From NCBI GenBank assembly GCA_050943135.1, contig JBMNOP010000003.1, forward strand, positions 1 through 64,000: a stretch of DNA of 64,000 bases, written 5' to 3'. Origin of the DNA: RUG695 sp050943135. GTDB lineage: Bacteria; Planctomycetota; Planctomycetia; Pirellulales; Thermoguttaceae. The notes beneath the pieces were generated by a model, which was given only the letters and a program-made list of their open reading frames with translations, was not told where the DNA came from and made no database searches. How positions within the stretch are numbered: the first letter of the stretch is position 1; every line of letters begins with the position of its first letter. A program made the translations under genes and the position numbers. Shown here piece by piece: positions 8,289 through 17,804 of this stretch.

Positions 8289-9490
8289 CTATTTTGGGTG
8301 TGTTGCTTCCCCGGGGGGGCGCCCGATTCCAGGAGCTGTTTCCGAACCAGATTGAATGAAACGCGCATTATTTCCTCCTTGCCGCTGGCGCGACAGACAT
8401 CTGAGGGATCGAGGATTCGGCAGTGCTGATCGAGAACATTCTTCTGGAGTTTCCACCCCGATTCTTCATCGAGAACCTTCCACCAGATATGTCCCCCCAT
8501 TGTTGGTTTCGGAACAGTGTCGGAGTCCTGAAGAACGTTGATCGAAAGAGGAGGGATCTCATCTTGTTTTGCCTTGCGATTGAGCTGGTCGCGTACCTTT
8601 TCGAACGCATAGTACATTTCCTGACGATGCCCAGAGGCGCGGCGAATTCCTTTCGGATCAAGAATCCGACAATGTCCGACAAGCCGTTGTTGCTGAAGTT
8701 GCCAACCGCGGCACGAATCCAGGGTTTTGTAATCAGAGAAATAACCCCTAGTCGTCAAGAAGTCTATCTGTGAAGCCTCCTGAGGAACAATGATTTTGTC
8801 ATTGTCAAAAGGAACCGTTTCAGTCAAGCCATCATAGAGCCTGGCGAAATAGTAATAACTTAGATGTGATTTTGTTCCATCGACCACCGCCTCGAAGAAA
8901 CGTTCCGACGGCTGGCTGTAAAGATAGCCCGTTCCGAGCGGATAGTGTCGTTGCGAGAGCTTATAAGCACCCATGGCATAGTCGTCTTGATTGACCAGGT
9001 TGAAAAATGTCTCTTCCGAAGCGTTGATCGCTGCGGCAATGTCCGGGTCGTCGTTGTTTATTGCCGCGCCAGATGTAATGATTTGTCGTAACGTGATTCC
9101 TTCTCGAGTACACCGTGCTGCTGTTTTGATCGCGATACGCCCCCCAAGCGAGTGCCCGACCAGGATCAGACGCCGCTGTTCCTGTGACGGGAGATCGATA
9201 ATGCGCCGGGTTAACTCGTCGACAAACTTGTCGGCGATCGGAACTGCGTCATTCCAGTAGACGCCAATCTTAAGTTTATTTGAAATCGGTGGCGCATCCC
9301 AGGTGATCAATTCCAACCGTTCGGCATCCGGAAATATCTGTTCCAGCTTCTGAAGCGGCTGCGAGTGAGTTTCATTCTCTAAGACCATTCCGTGAATGTA
9401 CCAGACAATTGGAAGGTCGCTATTTCCAGCCCCTGTCAGGAGAACGAAAATGAACAAAACGGCGACAACCCCTAATCGATACGTTTTCAT
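8279..9490 (-). CDS. Secreted alpha/beta hydrolase with two copies of a C-terminal module
   Basis: A 403-residue protein when started at ATG 9490, giving a signal peptide (MKTYRLGVVAVLFIFVLL). An in-frame GTG at 9541 preceded by GGAAGG would add 17 residues and overlap GH78, so the start is uncertain. The hydrolase core has the nucleophile elbow LVGHSLGGRIA (Ser in G-x-S-x-G) and an oxyanion region IVWYIHGM. The last 140 residues contain two copies of a module of about 50 residues: GWQLQQQRLVGHCRILDP and GWKLQKNVLDQHCRILDP, each followed by RASG and a VRxQL helix. The module is not one I recognise. The gene lies 23 bases downstream of GH78, so it may help remove esters from the same glycan (inference). 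Confidence 0.82.
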   Translation of the reverse strand: MKTYRLGVVAVLFIFVLLTGAGNSDLPIVWYIHGMVLENETHSQPLQKLEQIFPDAERLELITWDAPPISNKLKIGVYWNDAVPIADKFVDELTRRIIDLPSQEQRRLILVGHSLGGRIAIKTAARCTREGITLRQIITSGAAINNDDPDIAAAINASEETFFNLVNQDDYAMGAYKLSQRHYPLGTGYLYSQPSERFFEAVVDGTKSHLSYYYFARLYDGLTETVPFDNDKIIVPQEASQIDFLTTRGYFSDYKTLDSCRGWQLQQQRLVGHCRILDPKGIRRASGHRQEMYYAFEKVRDQLNRKAKQDEIPPLSINVLQDSDTVPKPTMGGHIWWKVLDEESGWKLQKNVLDQHCRILDPSDVCRASGKEEIMRVSFNLVRKQLLESGAPPGKQHTQNSRF

Positions 9491-9513
9491 ATAGATCGGC
9501 TCGTCTGTGAGGA

Positions 9514-11928
9514 TTACTTTTCGGTGAGGACGGTTTTCCACCCTTCCGGAACGTTGAGTTTGTACGAAAATTCACCGTTTTTCTTTTCCCAGCTTAATGA
9601 GACAACGCCACCGGCTACCGGGTGAACCCCGGATGCCCTCTCCAGATTCGGGATATCCTGGAACGAGATTTTAATGGTTTTTGTCGGCACATCAACGTCG
9701 GCAATCCCGACCACATCGCGTAAGAGGACATGGCAAATGTGAGAAGCGAATCCATGGTTACAGCTTGCGTAGGCGCCGTCATTTTCCCAGAGGGTTCCGG
9801 TCCTGTCGGCCATATACTCGTTGTACGCGACCGATTCTTCCAGTAGTTGTGTGCCACGACCGGCATGCGAGAGAAGCTCGAGACGGAGTACATTGCCGAC
9901 AAAGGAGTTGGCTTTGTGAATGTCGGGGTATTTTCCTTCTTTAACGCGGTTCGGTCCGAATTCGTCAAGAAGGGTTTTCCAAAGCTTGGGATGTGACTCG
10001 GGCGTTACGGTTTCAAAGAAGAACGCGAAATACTGACAGACTTCGCTTCGATTCCTGGTCACTTCAAGCGTGCCGTCATCTTTTCGTATCGCGTTATCGA
10101 TGAAAAACTCACCGTCAAATGATTGTGCGTTGATCGTTTTGCGGATTGCCCGGGCTTTCTCGGACCATTCCGGATGATCATAAAGTTTTCCGGCGGCGTC
10201 GAGTGCGGCTGCATAGAGCATGTTGCTTGGATAATTGACATCTTGCACAAAGTCGTTGGCTTTTGACCATTCGACGAAAACCCAGCTTTCAAGTTTCTCC
10301 AGTAAACCGTCGGAGTTTTCGTACCGGGCGAAAAATTTCATCAGTTTTTCAACCTTCGTTTTCAGTCCGGCGAGGATGGCCGGATCTGCGCCGCGACGGG
10401 CATACTCGGACAGCTCGATCACGAACCAGAGAGACCAGTTCGGAATATAGATACCGTCGTAATGGTCTGCCGGATAACACATCGGGAGCATTCCGTCGGG
10501 AATGCATTTGAATGATTCGGGGAGCATGTAGTTCTCATAGAAAGCGTCTTCGATATCTGGGATGCCGGTTAGATTGAATGCGCTGCGGGCTGTGAAGAAA
10601 CTGTCGCAAAGCCATCCGGCTCTTTCGCGGTGAGGACAGTCCGTGAAGACGTCCACGGCGTTTTCACGGAACGTCAGGACTCCGGCTCGGAAAAGTTTTT
10701 CGAGCCGTGGATCACTACACGTGAACGATGCATCACGAATTTCCGGATGGGCATATTCCCGCAGGTAAAACCTTTTTAGTTTGAACGAACCTTTCAGGCA
10801 GTGGATCTTAGCATACCTGCCGACATGCGGCTCAAAAGCTTCAATTCTGTTTTCGTCACCATTGAGGGTCCATTTGATTGCGCTGCAAGTCGAGAGCCGG
10901 TGGAAGTCGAGCTCTCCGTCGTCCATAAGAATTTCATCGAATGTGAGAAGAATTTCGGTCCCCGGTTCGGCCTGTTGCAATTCAAAGCCGAAAAAGCCGC
11001 AGAGGTTGAGACCGAAATCGACTAGCTGAGCGTCGTTTTCCTTATAGGTTGTTCCTTCCCGAAGGGGGGTGGCTCTGTCGAGGCGCTCGGTTCCCAGTTT
11101 TTGAACCTCGTCGGAAAGGAGAATCTCGAGTTCATCGATTTCATAGCCTTTCAATTTGGATCCGATTCCGGTGAGTGCGCGGTCACGCCACTGTTCGTCG
11201 ACCGTTGTCGGGGAAAGTTTCTCACGCCTCAACCACGCCTTCGGCTCGAAGAGGGCGAATTCCGGATACGGAACCCGGCGGGGGAGATATTTTACTTCCG
11301 GTTCCTCGGCTAGGGTTACGGTTCCGTATTGACGGCGAAAATCGTAGACCTCAATAAACGGGCGCTGAAAACTGAAACGTTGCACCTTTTGAACTCTACG
11401 CCCCGTCTGGTCAATGACCGAGAAGATAGGAAAGGGGGCATTCTGATCCGCGGCGGTAGCGGCAAGAACCTTTCCTTCGGCGTCGATGACTTCCGCACGC
11501 AAAAAGGAGGGCTGGTCGAGATGATAAAAGCTGTTGCTGTTATACCCGGAGATTTCGATTTGGACGGTATTGCGTCCTCTTCTGAGCTTCGACGAAAGGT
11601 TCCACTCATCAACACGGAACCAGCCGTGTGGGCCGCGTGCCGGTCCGTAACCGGCGAATTCGTTGTTGACCCAAATCCGCATAACCGTTGATCCCGCACA
11701 GCGGAGGATGACACCAGCCGGAGAGACGATGTCGACATCGGCAAAAAAAATGAGCGAGACATTCATCTCTTGTTCCCGGCCCGCCGCCCAGACCGATTTG
11801 GCACAGGTAAATTCAGGAGTCGGTTCCTTTTCCTCGGCAAAAACGGCTTTCCGGGGAACAAGTGTTGCGAAAGGGGTTAATGCCGCGATTTCCAAAAAGT
11901 GACGTCTTGTGAAGTTGTTATGTTTCAT
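9514..11928 (-). CDS. Tat-exported alpha-L-rhamnosidase, GH78
   Basis: An 804-residue enzyme. ATG 11928 is chosen because TGGAG lies about 10 bases upstream and the N-terminus then carries a twin-arginine signal (TRRHFLEIAAL). An N-terminal beta-sandwich (VMRIWVNNEFAGYGPARGP) is typical of GH78 lectin-like domains. The (alpha/alpha)6 barrel contains DVFTDCPHRERAGWLCDS, the GH78 region that supplies the general-acid Glu (DCPxRE-x-GW). A C-terminal sandwich ends with HPVAGGVVSLSWEK. The expected reaction is hydrolysis of terminal alpha-L-rhamnose from pectin, other glycans or glycosides. It fits with rhaA and rhaT at 59577-62217 in the same window, although these lie 47 kb away. Confidence 0.9.
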   Translation of the reverse strand: MKHNNFTRRHFLEIAALTPFATLVPRKAVFAEEKEPTPEFTCAKSVWAAGREQEMNVSLIFFADVDIVSPAGVILRCAGSTVMRIWVNNEFAGYGPARGPHGWFRVDEWNLSSKLRRGRNTVQIEISGYNSNSFYHLDQPSFLRAEVIDAEGKVLAATAADQNAPFPIFSVIDQTGRRVQKVQRFSFQRPFIEVYDFRRQYGTVTLAEEPEVKYLPRRVPYPEFALFEPKAWLRREKLSPTTVDEQWRDRALTGIGSKLKGYEIDELEILLSDEVQKLGTERLDRATPLREGTTYKENDAQLVDFGLNLCGFFGFELQQAEPGTEILLTFDEILMDDGELDFHRLSTCSAIKWTLNGDENRIEAFEPHVGRYAKIHCLKGSFKLKRFYLREYAHPEIRDASFTCSDPRLEKLFRAGVLTFRENAVDVFTDCPHRERAGWLCDSFFTARSAFNLTGIPDIEDAFYENYMLPESFKCIPDGMLPMCYPADHYDGIYIPNWSLWFVIELSEYARRGADPAILAGLKTKVEKLMKFFARYENSDGLLEKLESWVFVEWSKANDFVQDVNYPSNMLYAAALDAAGKLYDHPEWSEKARAIRKTINAQSFDGEFFIDNAIRKDDGTLEVTRNRSEVCQYFAFFFETVTPESHPKLWKTLLDEFGPNRVKEGKYPDIHKANSFVGNVLRLELLSHAGRGTQLLEESVAYNEYMADRTGTLWENDGAYASCNHGFASHICHVLLRDVVGIADVDVPTKTIKISFQDIPNLERASGVHPVAGGVVSLSWEKKNGEFSYKLNVPEGWKTVLTEK

Positions 11929-12028
11929 CGGTAAACTCCATTGTGGTTTTGGGCCTGCCGAACAGATCAAAAAGTGAAAATCCTCGGCCATTTCTCCCCT
12001 CAGATGATACCGAATCCGCAAAAGAAAT

Positions 12029-13648
12029 TCAATAAGATTTCCTCGGCTTTGCCACGAAAATTTCCTTCTGTTTTAGATTTCCGAGAGCAAAATTTTTGTG
12101 TTTGTGACGAGGAGAGCCTTTTTCATCAGGAGGAATCGTCGCCATACCAAATCGGAAGCGAACTTTATCGGCGGTTAAAAGGCCATTGAGATAAATGTCG
12201 GCCTCGCGCTTTGCTTCCGGAAAGAGTTCGTTAAGCCGATTCGGAACCTCCGGTTCTGATTCGCGGATTTCCCAAAGCAGGACACCCCCTTGCTGACGGA
12301 GATCGTCGTAGGTTCCCCATGTAGTCACCAGCCAGGGACCGCAAAATTGATCTGGCTCGCGTGAATACAGAATTCGTGGATTATCTTTGCCGTAAACCGC
12401 GAGATTTCCAGCCAGCCACCACTCTCCTGCCGCCCAAGGGATCGGAGTGTCGTATCGAGAATGCCACGCCTCTTCGACACGATCGGCCAGAGCCCTCCCC
12501 GGAAAAAGATATCGGGAACAGCGACCGGTTATCCGAGGATAGAGGAGTGTAACGGCAACGCTTGACAGGAGCACCAAAACGGCCAGAGAGGCATTCTGGA
12601 ACAATGTTCTTTTGAGTGCAGTATTATCTTGACGAATTGGCAGGAAACGTAACAAAATGATTGGGATGTAGATCCAGAGGTGACACCCCAATGAGAAGCG
12701 GACGTAATGTGCGCTGACCGCTGCATAAACGACCTGGATCAGGAAAGGGAGAAAGGTCATCCACAACAGGTAACTTTCTTCCATTGAAAGGGGAGTAGTG
12801 TAGCGGTGAAAACTTTTTTTCTTATCGGCGTTGCCAAGAAACAAAGGAGTGAGCCAAAGGAGAGAAAGGCCCCAGTATGCCGTTTGGCTGAACGTAAAGT
12901 GAAGGGGGCAGACAAGATGGCAGATTGCCGGATTCTCATCTCTTTCGAGGGTCAGGGCATATTGGAGCGTTCTCAGATTCCCGTTTAAGATCCAGAGAGT
13001 TTGCGGTAGAAAAATTAAAAAAGCGATCGCGACTGCAAGCCAAAATCGACCAGAGCAGAAGTAGCGGCGGCGCATTTTAGACCAGGCCAAAAAGATAATC
13101 AGCGAGGTCGGGAATAATATTTCGGTATATTTCAGATGGAGCCCGATCCCAACGGCGATTCCCAGTCCTATCCAGTCACGCAGTCTGTCGGTTCGTAGGG
13201 CCATCAACCCGAAATAAAAGGAGAGTCCCCAAGCAAAAATGAGAGTAACGTTGTTGTTATAATCGACCGAACCGAAATTCATCCAGTAGTAGTTTAGCAT
13301 GACAAATAGCGCGGCTGCCGCCCGTGGCGGGTCAAGGAAAAGTCTCCCAAGTCGCCAAACTGTCCAGAGAACCGTTCCCATCATTATTTGGCTCAGGAGA
13401 TAGGGAGCAAAGGGAGCATTCTTCAAAATCGAGCGGAAAGTGTGGAGAATGATTGCTGTGAGGGCGGGGTGCTTTTGGGTACTCAAAACCCATTCTTTCC
13501 CGACAAAGATTTGTTCAATGGTATCGAGCCAGTAGTTCGGTAAAAAAAGGAGAGGTGCAAATGTCCAAACGACGCCGAAAAGGAGAACCGTTTTCCAGAA
13601 GAACGGACTTCCGTAAGAAGACGTAGCGGAATTCCCGCTTTGGTTCAT
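12029..13648 (-). CDS. Membrane glycosyltransferase, GT39/ArnT-like
   Basis: A 539-residue polytopic membrane protein with about ten hydrophobic segments through residue 370, then a soluble C-terminal domain. ATG 13648 has a perfect GGAGG 8 bases upstream, so the longer reading from 13675 is not used. The first periplasmic loop carries acidic residues in PNYWLDTIEQIFVGKEW, the position of the catalytic Asp in GT-C enzymes such as PMT and ArnT. These enzymes move a sugar from a polyprenyl-phosphate donor to a protein or lipid on the outer face of the membrane. Donor and acceptor are unknown. It lies 100 bases upstream of GH78 on the same strand. Confidence 0.8.
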   Translation of the reverse strand: MNQSGNSATSSYGSPFFWKTVLLFGVVWTFAPLLFLPNYWLDTIEQIFVGKEWVLSTQKHPALTAIILHTFRSILKNAPFAPYLLSQIMMGTVLWTVWRLGRLFLDPPRAAAALFVMLNYYWMNFGSVDYNNNVTLIFAWGLSFYFGLMALRTDRLRDWIGLGIAVGIGLHLKYTEILFPTSLIIFLAWSKMRRRYFCSGRFWLAVAIAFLIFLPQTLWILNGNLRTLQYALTLERDENPAICHLVCPLHFTFSQTAYWGLSLLWLTPLFLGNADKKKSFHRYTTPLSMEESYLLWMTFLPFLIQVVYAAVSAHYVRFSLGCHLWIYIPIILLRFLPIRQDNTALKRTLFQNASLAVLVLLSSVAVTLLYPRITGRCSRYLFPGRALADRVEEAWHSRYDTPIPWAAGEWWLAGNLAVYGKDNPRILYSREPDQFCGPWLVTTWGTYDDLRQQGGVLLWEIRESEPEVPNRLNELFPEAKREADIYLNGLLTADKVRFRFGMATIPPDEKGSPRHKHKNFALGNLKQKEIFVAKPRKSY

Positions 13649-13869
13649 CTGACCCTCCAGACATTTCGAAAACACAAAATTAGCCTACGGTATTTAAAGG
13701 GGAACACGGAAAATCGCAGGGGAAAATTTCAATTTTTGCGCGACTATCCCGTTCGAAAAAGTATCGAGCTTTTTGTTCAATGATTATCCATGTCAATTCT
13801 TTCGGTTTACCTCTAAATTCAACTGCTTGATCGGTTGGACTCCGTTTTCGTTAAGCCACAACCAAAAGG

Positions 13870-13902
13870 AACCCTCTGGCAATCGTTAATCAGCAGAGGG
13901 TT
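13870..13902 (-). terminator. Terminator of the polyamine/MFS operon
   Basis: On the minus strand AACCCTCTG pairs perfectly with CAGAGGGTT (9 bp) around a 15-nt loop, followed by CCTTTTGG. It lies 18 bases after the MFS stop codon. The T tract is short. Confidence 0.6.
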
Positions 13903-13919
13903 ATTGTTCCGGGGGAAAA

Positions 13920-15239
13920 TCAGTGGAGGGTGTCACCGTACCGTTCTTTTTCGATCTGTTCGAGTGTTTTCCCTGCGGTATCCGGGGTGAAGATGGTTCC
14001 AACCAGAAGGCTGAAAACCAAGAAACCGACCATAATCGCGGCGGCACGGGTAAAATGGCCCTCCTCATTGATCTTGGTAAAGATGATATTCCAAATTCCG
14101 AGGATCAGGCGGGCTGTGAAAAAGGTGATCCCTTGTGCAAAAGCACGGTATCGGGTTGGAAAGAGCTCACTATTCCAGAGTTGATAAAACGGCTGCTGAC
14201 AGGAGCCATTGTTGATTCCGAACAGAACGACGAATCCTATCAGGACGCCGATGTTGAAGATTTTTTTGTAGCTGGCGTACGTTAGGAGTGACCATGCGAC
14301 AACCCCGCAGAGTGCAAGAATAAAATAGAGAAGGCGCCGATTGACTATATCGCCAAGTCCCATGAATATGGAGAAGGTTGCAATCACGGTGATTCCGAAG
14401 TAAAGTGCCAGCAACAAATTGGCGGTCTGATTTGTCTGTCCGAAAACATATTCGCAGACGTATTGCATATAGAACCCGACCGTCCCGGCCGCAAGGTTCC
14501 AGATTGCGTAGACACCGGTCAGGAAGAGGACGGTCCGGATATTGATCATCTCACTGAAAAAGTCTGTCCATGTGATTTTGTGAATCTTGCCGCTGGCGAT
14601 AAGTAATTTCTCCTTCTCCTTGTTTGTTTTCCAGTTTTCAGATTCCGGCATTTTGAAACGCAACAGCCACGTGATCAACGCAACGACAAAGAGGTGACCG
14701 AAGACAATCCGGTTTCCGAGAAGACCATACTTTCCGAGAGGCACCGACAGGAGAAGAACAATCGTCGGTCCAAGAGCCCAGGCGACCTGGGCCGTGCCAC
14801 AGTGGCGTGCTCGAGTGTTGGTCGGTGCCTGTTCTGCAATCAATGTCCATGACGCGGTGATTCCTGCCCCGACGGCCAAGCCGACCACACAGTACCCAAC
14901 AAAAAGCATCACAAAGTTTTTCGCGAAGATGATCAGGAGCATTCCGAGCATATAGAAGACCAGGTCATAGGTATAGACGAACTTTCGTCCGAATTTATCG
15001 CAGATTCGCCCACCGATCAGCGCACCGACAGCCGCCGAGATGGCGTTGGAACTGAATGCTCCGAGAAGCCCGAGTTGTAAAGAGGTCATTTCGAATTCCT
15101 CTTTCCAGAGCGCAAGCCCCGCAGCCCCGGCCACAATCGACCCGGCATCGATATAGTTGGTCATCGCCGCCAGAATAGTCTGCGTCCAGGCCGAAGGCTC
15201 TTTTCTCGGCTTTACCGAATTTTGATGTTTCTCGCCCAT
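13920..15239 (-). CDS. MFS transporter, sugar-porter-like
   Basis: A 439-residue, 12-helix major facilitator. ATG 15239 (MGEKHQNSVKP) is used; the longer open frame to 15674 runs antiphase through nspC and is not coding. The loop between helices 2 and 3 has GGRICDKFGRKFVYTYDLVF, the G-x-x-x-D-x-x-GR-[KR] motif of MFS carriers. PETAR-like sugar-porter signatures are only partly present (MPESENWKTNKE after helix 6). It lies 64 bases downstream of the carboxynorspermidine decarboxylase gene and before a terminator, so it is probably the third gene of that operon. The substrate is unknown; polyamine-related transport is an inference from position only. Confidence 0.85.
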   Translation of the reverse strand: MGEKHQNSVKPRKEPSAWTQTILAAMTNYIDAGSIVAGAAGLALWKEEFEMTSLQLGLLGAFSSNAISAAVGALIGGRICDKFGRKFVYTYDLVFYMLGMLLIIFAKNFVMLFVGYCVVGLAVGAGITASWTLIAEQAPTNTRARHCGTAQVAWALGPTIVLLLSVPLGKYGLLGNRIVFGHLFVVALITWLLRFKMPESENWKTNKEKEKLLIASGKIHKITWTDFFSEMINIRTVLFLTGVYAIWNLAAGTVGFYMQYVCEYVFGQTNQTANLLLALYFGITVIATFSIFMGLGDIVNRRLLYFILALCGVVAWSLLTYASYKKIFNIGVLIGFVVLFGINNGSCQQPFYQLWNSELFPTRYRAFAQGITFFTARLILGIWNIIFTKINEEGHFTRAAAIMVGFLVFSLLVGTIFTPDTAGKTLEQIEKERYGDTLH

Positions 15240-15303
15240 TGAAATACTTCTATCGGTTTTGGTTATATAAATTCTCGATCCTTTCGGAAACAGAAACGAA
15301 GAA

Positions 15304-16521
15304 TCAGGAAAGCCTATTGCGGAAATCGTTATAATCAAATTTCCGATGGACTCGGAAGAGTCCTCCGTCGACGTCCGAATCGCATGACAGGATCGACGGT
15401 AACTGAATCCCGTTGAAAGTGGTGTTTTTACATATCGTGTATTGTGACATATCTTCAAAGACAAGTCGGTCGCCGATTTTGATCGGGTGGTTAAAGGTAT
15501 AATCGCCGATAATATCCCCCGAAAGACAAGTCTTGCTTCCGATGATGTACTTGTAGCCTCCTTCATCGAGAGGGGATTCGTAGTCATCGACATTGAGCCG
15601 TGCACCAAGAATCTCCGGGGTGTATGGCATTTCGAGAACATCAGGCATATGTGCCGCAGCCGAGGTGTCGACAATCAAAACATCGATGCCGTTCGGATTC
15701 TCGATGACGTCGAGAACGGTGGCCACCAAGAAACCCGTATGGAGCACGTGTGTCTCGCCTGGCTCCAGAATAACATCGAGGTTGTATTTCTGCTGGAAAC
15801 CGGTGATAATGCGGCAAAGACGGTTAATATCATATCCACGGCGGGTAATATGATGCCCACCGCCGAAGTTGATCCACTTGAGACAGCCGAAATATTTATC
15901 GAATCGTTCACAGACAACCTGAACCGTTCGTTGCAATACGTCGGAGCCTTGCTGACACATCGTGTGGAAGTGGAAACCGTCGATTCCGTCAAGGGCGTCT
16001 TTACCCGCATCGATCAGACCTTCGAGCGGCACGCCGAACCGGCTACGCGTCGTGCAGGGATTGTAGATTTCGAGTTGAACCTCTGAATATTCGGGATTGA
16101 TTCGAAGACCAACCTCGATTCGTCTCGGTGCCTTTTCAACGGTAGGTCGAAATCGACGCCATTGGTCGAGAGAATTGAAAACGATATGATCTGCAATCTT
16201 GCAGATGGCTACCATCTCTTCCTGCGCGTAAGCGGGGGAATAGACGTGAATCTCTTTCCCCTTGCCGAAATAATCGAGCCCGAGTCTCGCCTCGTTCAGA
16301 CTGCTCGCGGCTACGCCGTCGATGTGAGGGGAAATCTCGTCGAAAACCCCCCACGTCGAAAAAGCCTTGAGCGCCAAAAGGATCCTGGCTCCCGTCCGTT
16401 TTCGGACGTCAGCGAGGATCTTCATGTTTCTGCGGATCAACGCACGATCGATGATATGGTATGGGGTGTCGATGTCAACTTGGGAATAATCAAATTTTGG
16501 GTAGGGAGATGTCGGATTCAT
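15304..16521 (-). CDS. nspC: Carboxynorspermidine/carboxyspermidine decarboxylase
   Basis: A 405-residue PLP enzyme of the alanine-racemase fold (fold III). The PLP lysine is in ILLALKAFSTWGVF. The conserved block WINFGGGHHITRRGYD is the phosphate-binding glycine loop, LEPGETHVLHTGFLVA follows, and CLSGDIIGDYTF carries the second-subunit active-site Cys. It removes the carboxyl group from carboxy(nor)spermidine to give (nor)spermidine. ATG 16521 has TAAGG upstream. The gene starts 10 bases after the dehydrogenase stop, consistent with an operon and sequential reactions. Whether norspermidine or spermidine is made cannot be decided from sequence. Confidence 0.93.
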   Translation of the reverse strand: MNPTSPYPKFDYSQVDIDTPYHIIDRALIRRNMKILADVRKRTGARILLALKAFSTWGVFDEISPHIDGVAASSLNEARLGLDYFGKGKEIHVYSPAYAQEEMVAICKIADHIVFNSLDQWRRFRPTVEKAPRRIEVGLRINPEYSEVQLEIYNPCTTRSRFGVPLEGLIDAGKDALDGIDGFHFHTMCQQGSDVLQRTVQVVCERFDKYFGCLKWINFGGGHHITRRGYDINRLCRIITGFQQKYNLDVILEPGETHVLHTGFLVATVLDVIENPNGIDVLIVDTSAAAHMPDVLEMPYTPEILGARLNVDDYESPLDEGGYKYIIGSKTCLSGDIIGDYTFNHPIKIGDRLVFEDMSQYTICKNTTFNGIQLPSILSCDSDVDGGLFRVHRKFDYNDFRNRLS

Positions 16522-16531
16522 TGTGCATGCC

Positions 16532-17734
16532 TTAGAAAACGGCCGTTTCGGGATAAGACTCCTGCCACGGAAGGCCCCATGGACCAATTTCGCTCATAAA
16601 TGGATCGGGGTCGAATTCTTCGATGTTAAAGACGCCCGCACCTTGCCAGACACCTGTCATCAGCATCTTGGCCGCCAGTGCCGCGGGAACTCCCGTTGTA
16701 TAACTTACTGCCTGAGCACCGACTTCTTTGTAGGCCTCTTGATGATCGCAGATGTTGTAGATGTAGTAATTTTTCGGTAAACCGTCTTTTTCACCCGTAA
16801 TATGGCAACCGATACAGGTTTTGCCGACCGTTCGCGGGCCGAGTGAGGCTGGATCGGGTAGGAGAGCTTTGAGGAACTGAAGTGGGACAATTTCGCGTCC
16901 TTCGAAAAGAACAGGCTTGATCCCCGTCATCCCGATATTTTCAAGGACTTTCAGATGGGTCAGATACGATTGCCCAAAGGTCATCCAAAAACGCATCCGG
17001 CGAACTTCCGGGTAATTTTTTACGAGGGATTCCATTTCTTCGTGGTAGAGGAGGTAGATATCGCGGCTACCGATTCCACCGGGAAAGTCGTAGACTTTTT
17101 TCTGTTCCAAGGGTTCGGTTTCAATCCACTGACCGTCCTCATAATAACGTCCTTTGGCAGTGACTTCGCGAATGTTGATCTCGGGATTGAAATTAGTCGC
17201 GAAAGGATAACCGTGATCCCCGGCGTTGCAGTCGATAATATCAACAAAATCCATTCGATCAAAGTGATGTTTCCGTGCGTAAGCTACGTAAACGTTAGTC
17301 ATTCCCGGGTCAAATCCGCATCCGAGGAGCGCAGTGAGTCCGGCTCTTTTGAACTCTTCGTTCATCGCCCACTGGGGCGCATAGCAAAAATGCGCCTCAT
17401 CGGGGTGCTCGTAATTCGCCGTATCAAGATAGTGGGTTCCTGTTTCAAGGCAGGCCTGCATAATCGTCAGGTCTTGATAAGGTAGGGCAACGTTGATGAC
17501 AAGTTCTGGCTTGTGCGTGTTGATCAGCGCGACAAGCTCGGAAACATTGTCGGCATCGACGGCTGCGGTAATGATTTTCGACCGTGGGGAAGGGATTTCC
17601 CTAACGATTGCTTCACACTTGGAAACCGTTCGACTGGCAAAGAGTATCTCCTTAAAAATTTCCGGATGTTGTACACATTTTCGAAAAACAACCCGGCCGA
17701 CACCGCCGGCACCGATAATCATCACACGTTCCAT
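16532..17734 (-). CDS. Carboxynorspermidine/carboxyspermidine dehydrogenase (saccharopine dehydrogenase family)
   Basis: A 400-residue NADPH enzyme. The N-terminal Rossmann motif is VMIIGAGGVGRVVFRKC (residues 4-20); GCGFDPGMTNVYVAYA and a catalytic-domain stretch with DIIDCNAGDHGYPFATNFNP are typical of the carboxynorspermidine synthase branch of the saccharopine dehydrogenase family. It condenses aspartate semialdehyde with a diamine (putrescine or diaminopropane) and reduces the imine, giving the substrate for the adjacent decarboxylase. GAGGCAGGA lies upstream of ATG 17734. It is the first gene of a three-gene operon that ends at the terminator near 13870. Confidence 0.92.
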   Translation of the reverse strand: MERVMIIGAGGVGRVVFRKCVQHPEIFKEILFASRTVSKCEAIVREIPSPRSKIITAAVDADNVSELVALINTHKPELVINVALPYQDLTIMQACLETGTHYLDTANYEHPDEAHFCYAPQWAMNEEFKRAGLTALLGCGFDPGMTNVYVAYARKHHFDRMDFVDIIDCNAGDHGYPFATNFNPEINIREVTAKGRYYEDGQWIETEPLEQKKVYDFPGGIGSRDIYLLYHEEMESLVKNYPEVRRMRFWMTFGQSYLTHLKVLENIGMTGIKPVLFEGREIVPLQFLKALLPDPASLGPRTVGKTCIGCHITGEKDGLPKNYYIYNICDHQEAYKEVGAQAVSYTTGVPAALAAKMLMTGVWQGAGVFNIEEFDPDPFMSEIGPWGLPWQESYPETAVF

Positions 17735-17804
17735 ATTATCCTGCCTCTTTCTTTTATCGATCTCTTAGCTAGAATGTGTTTTATAACTTCTTTTTAGCGC
17801 CCAT

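Noticed and set aside
15240..15674. N-terminal extension of the MFS gene to 15674
   Set aside because: The extension runs through the decarboxylase gene in another frame, and the transporter begins naturally at 15239.
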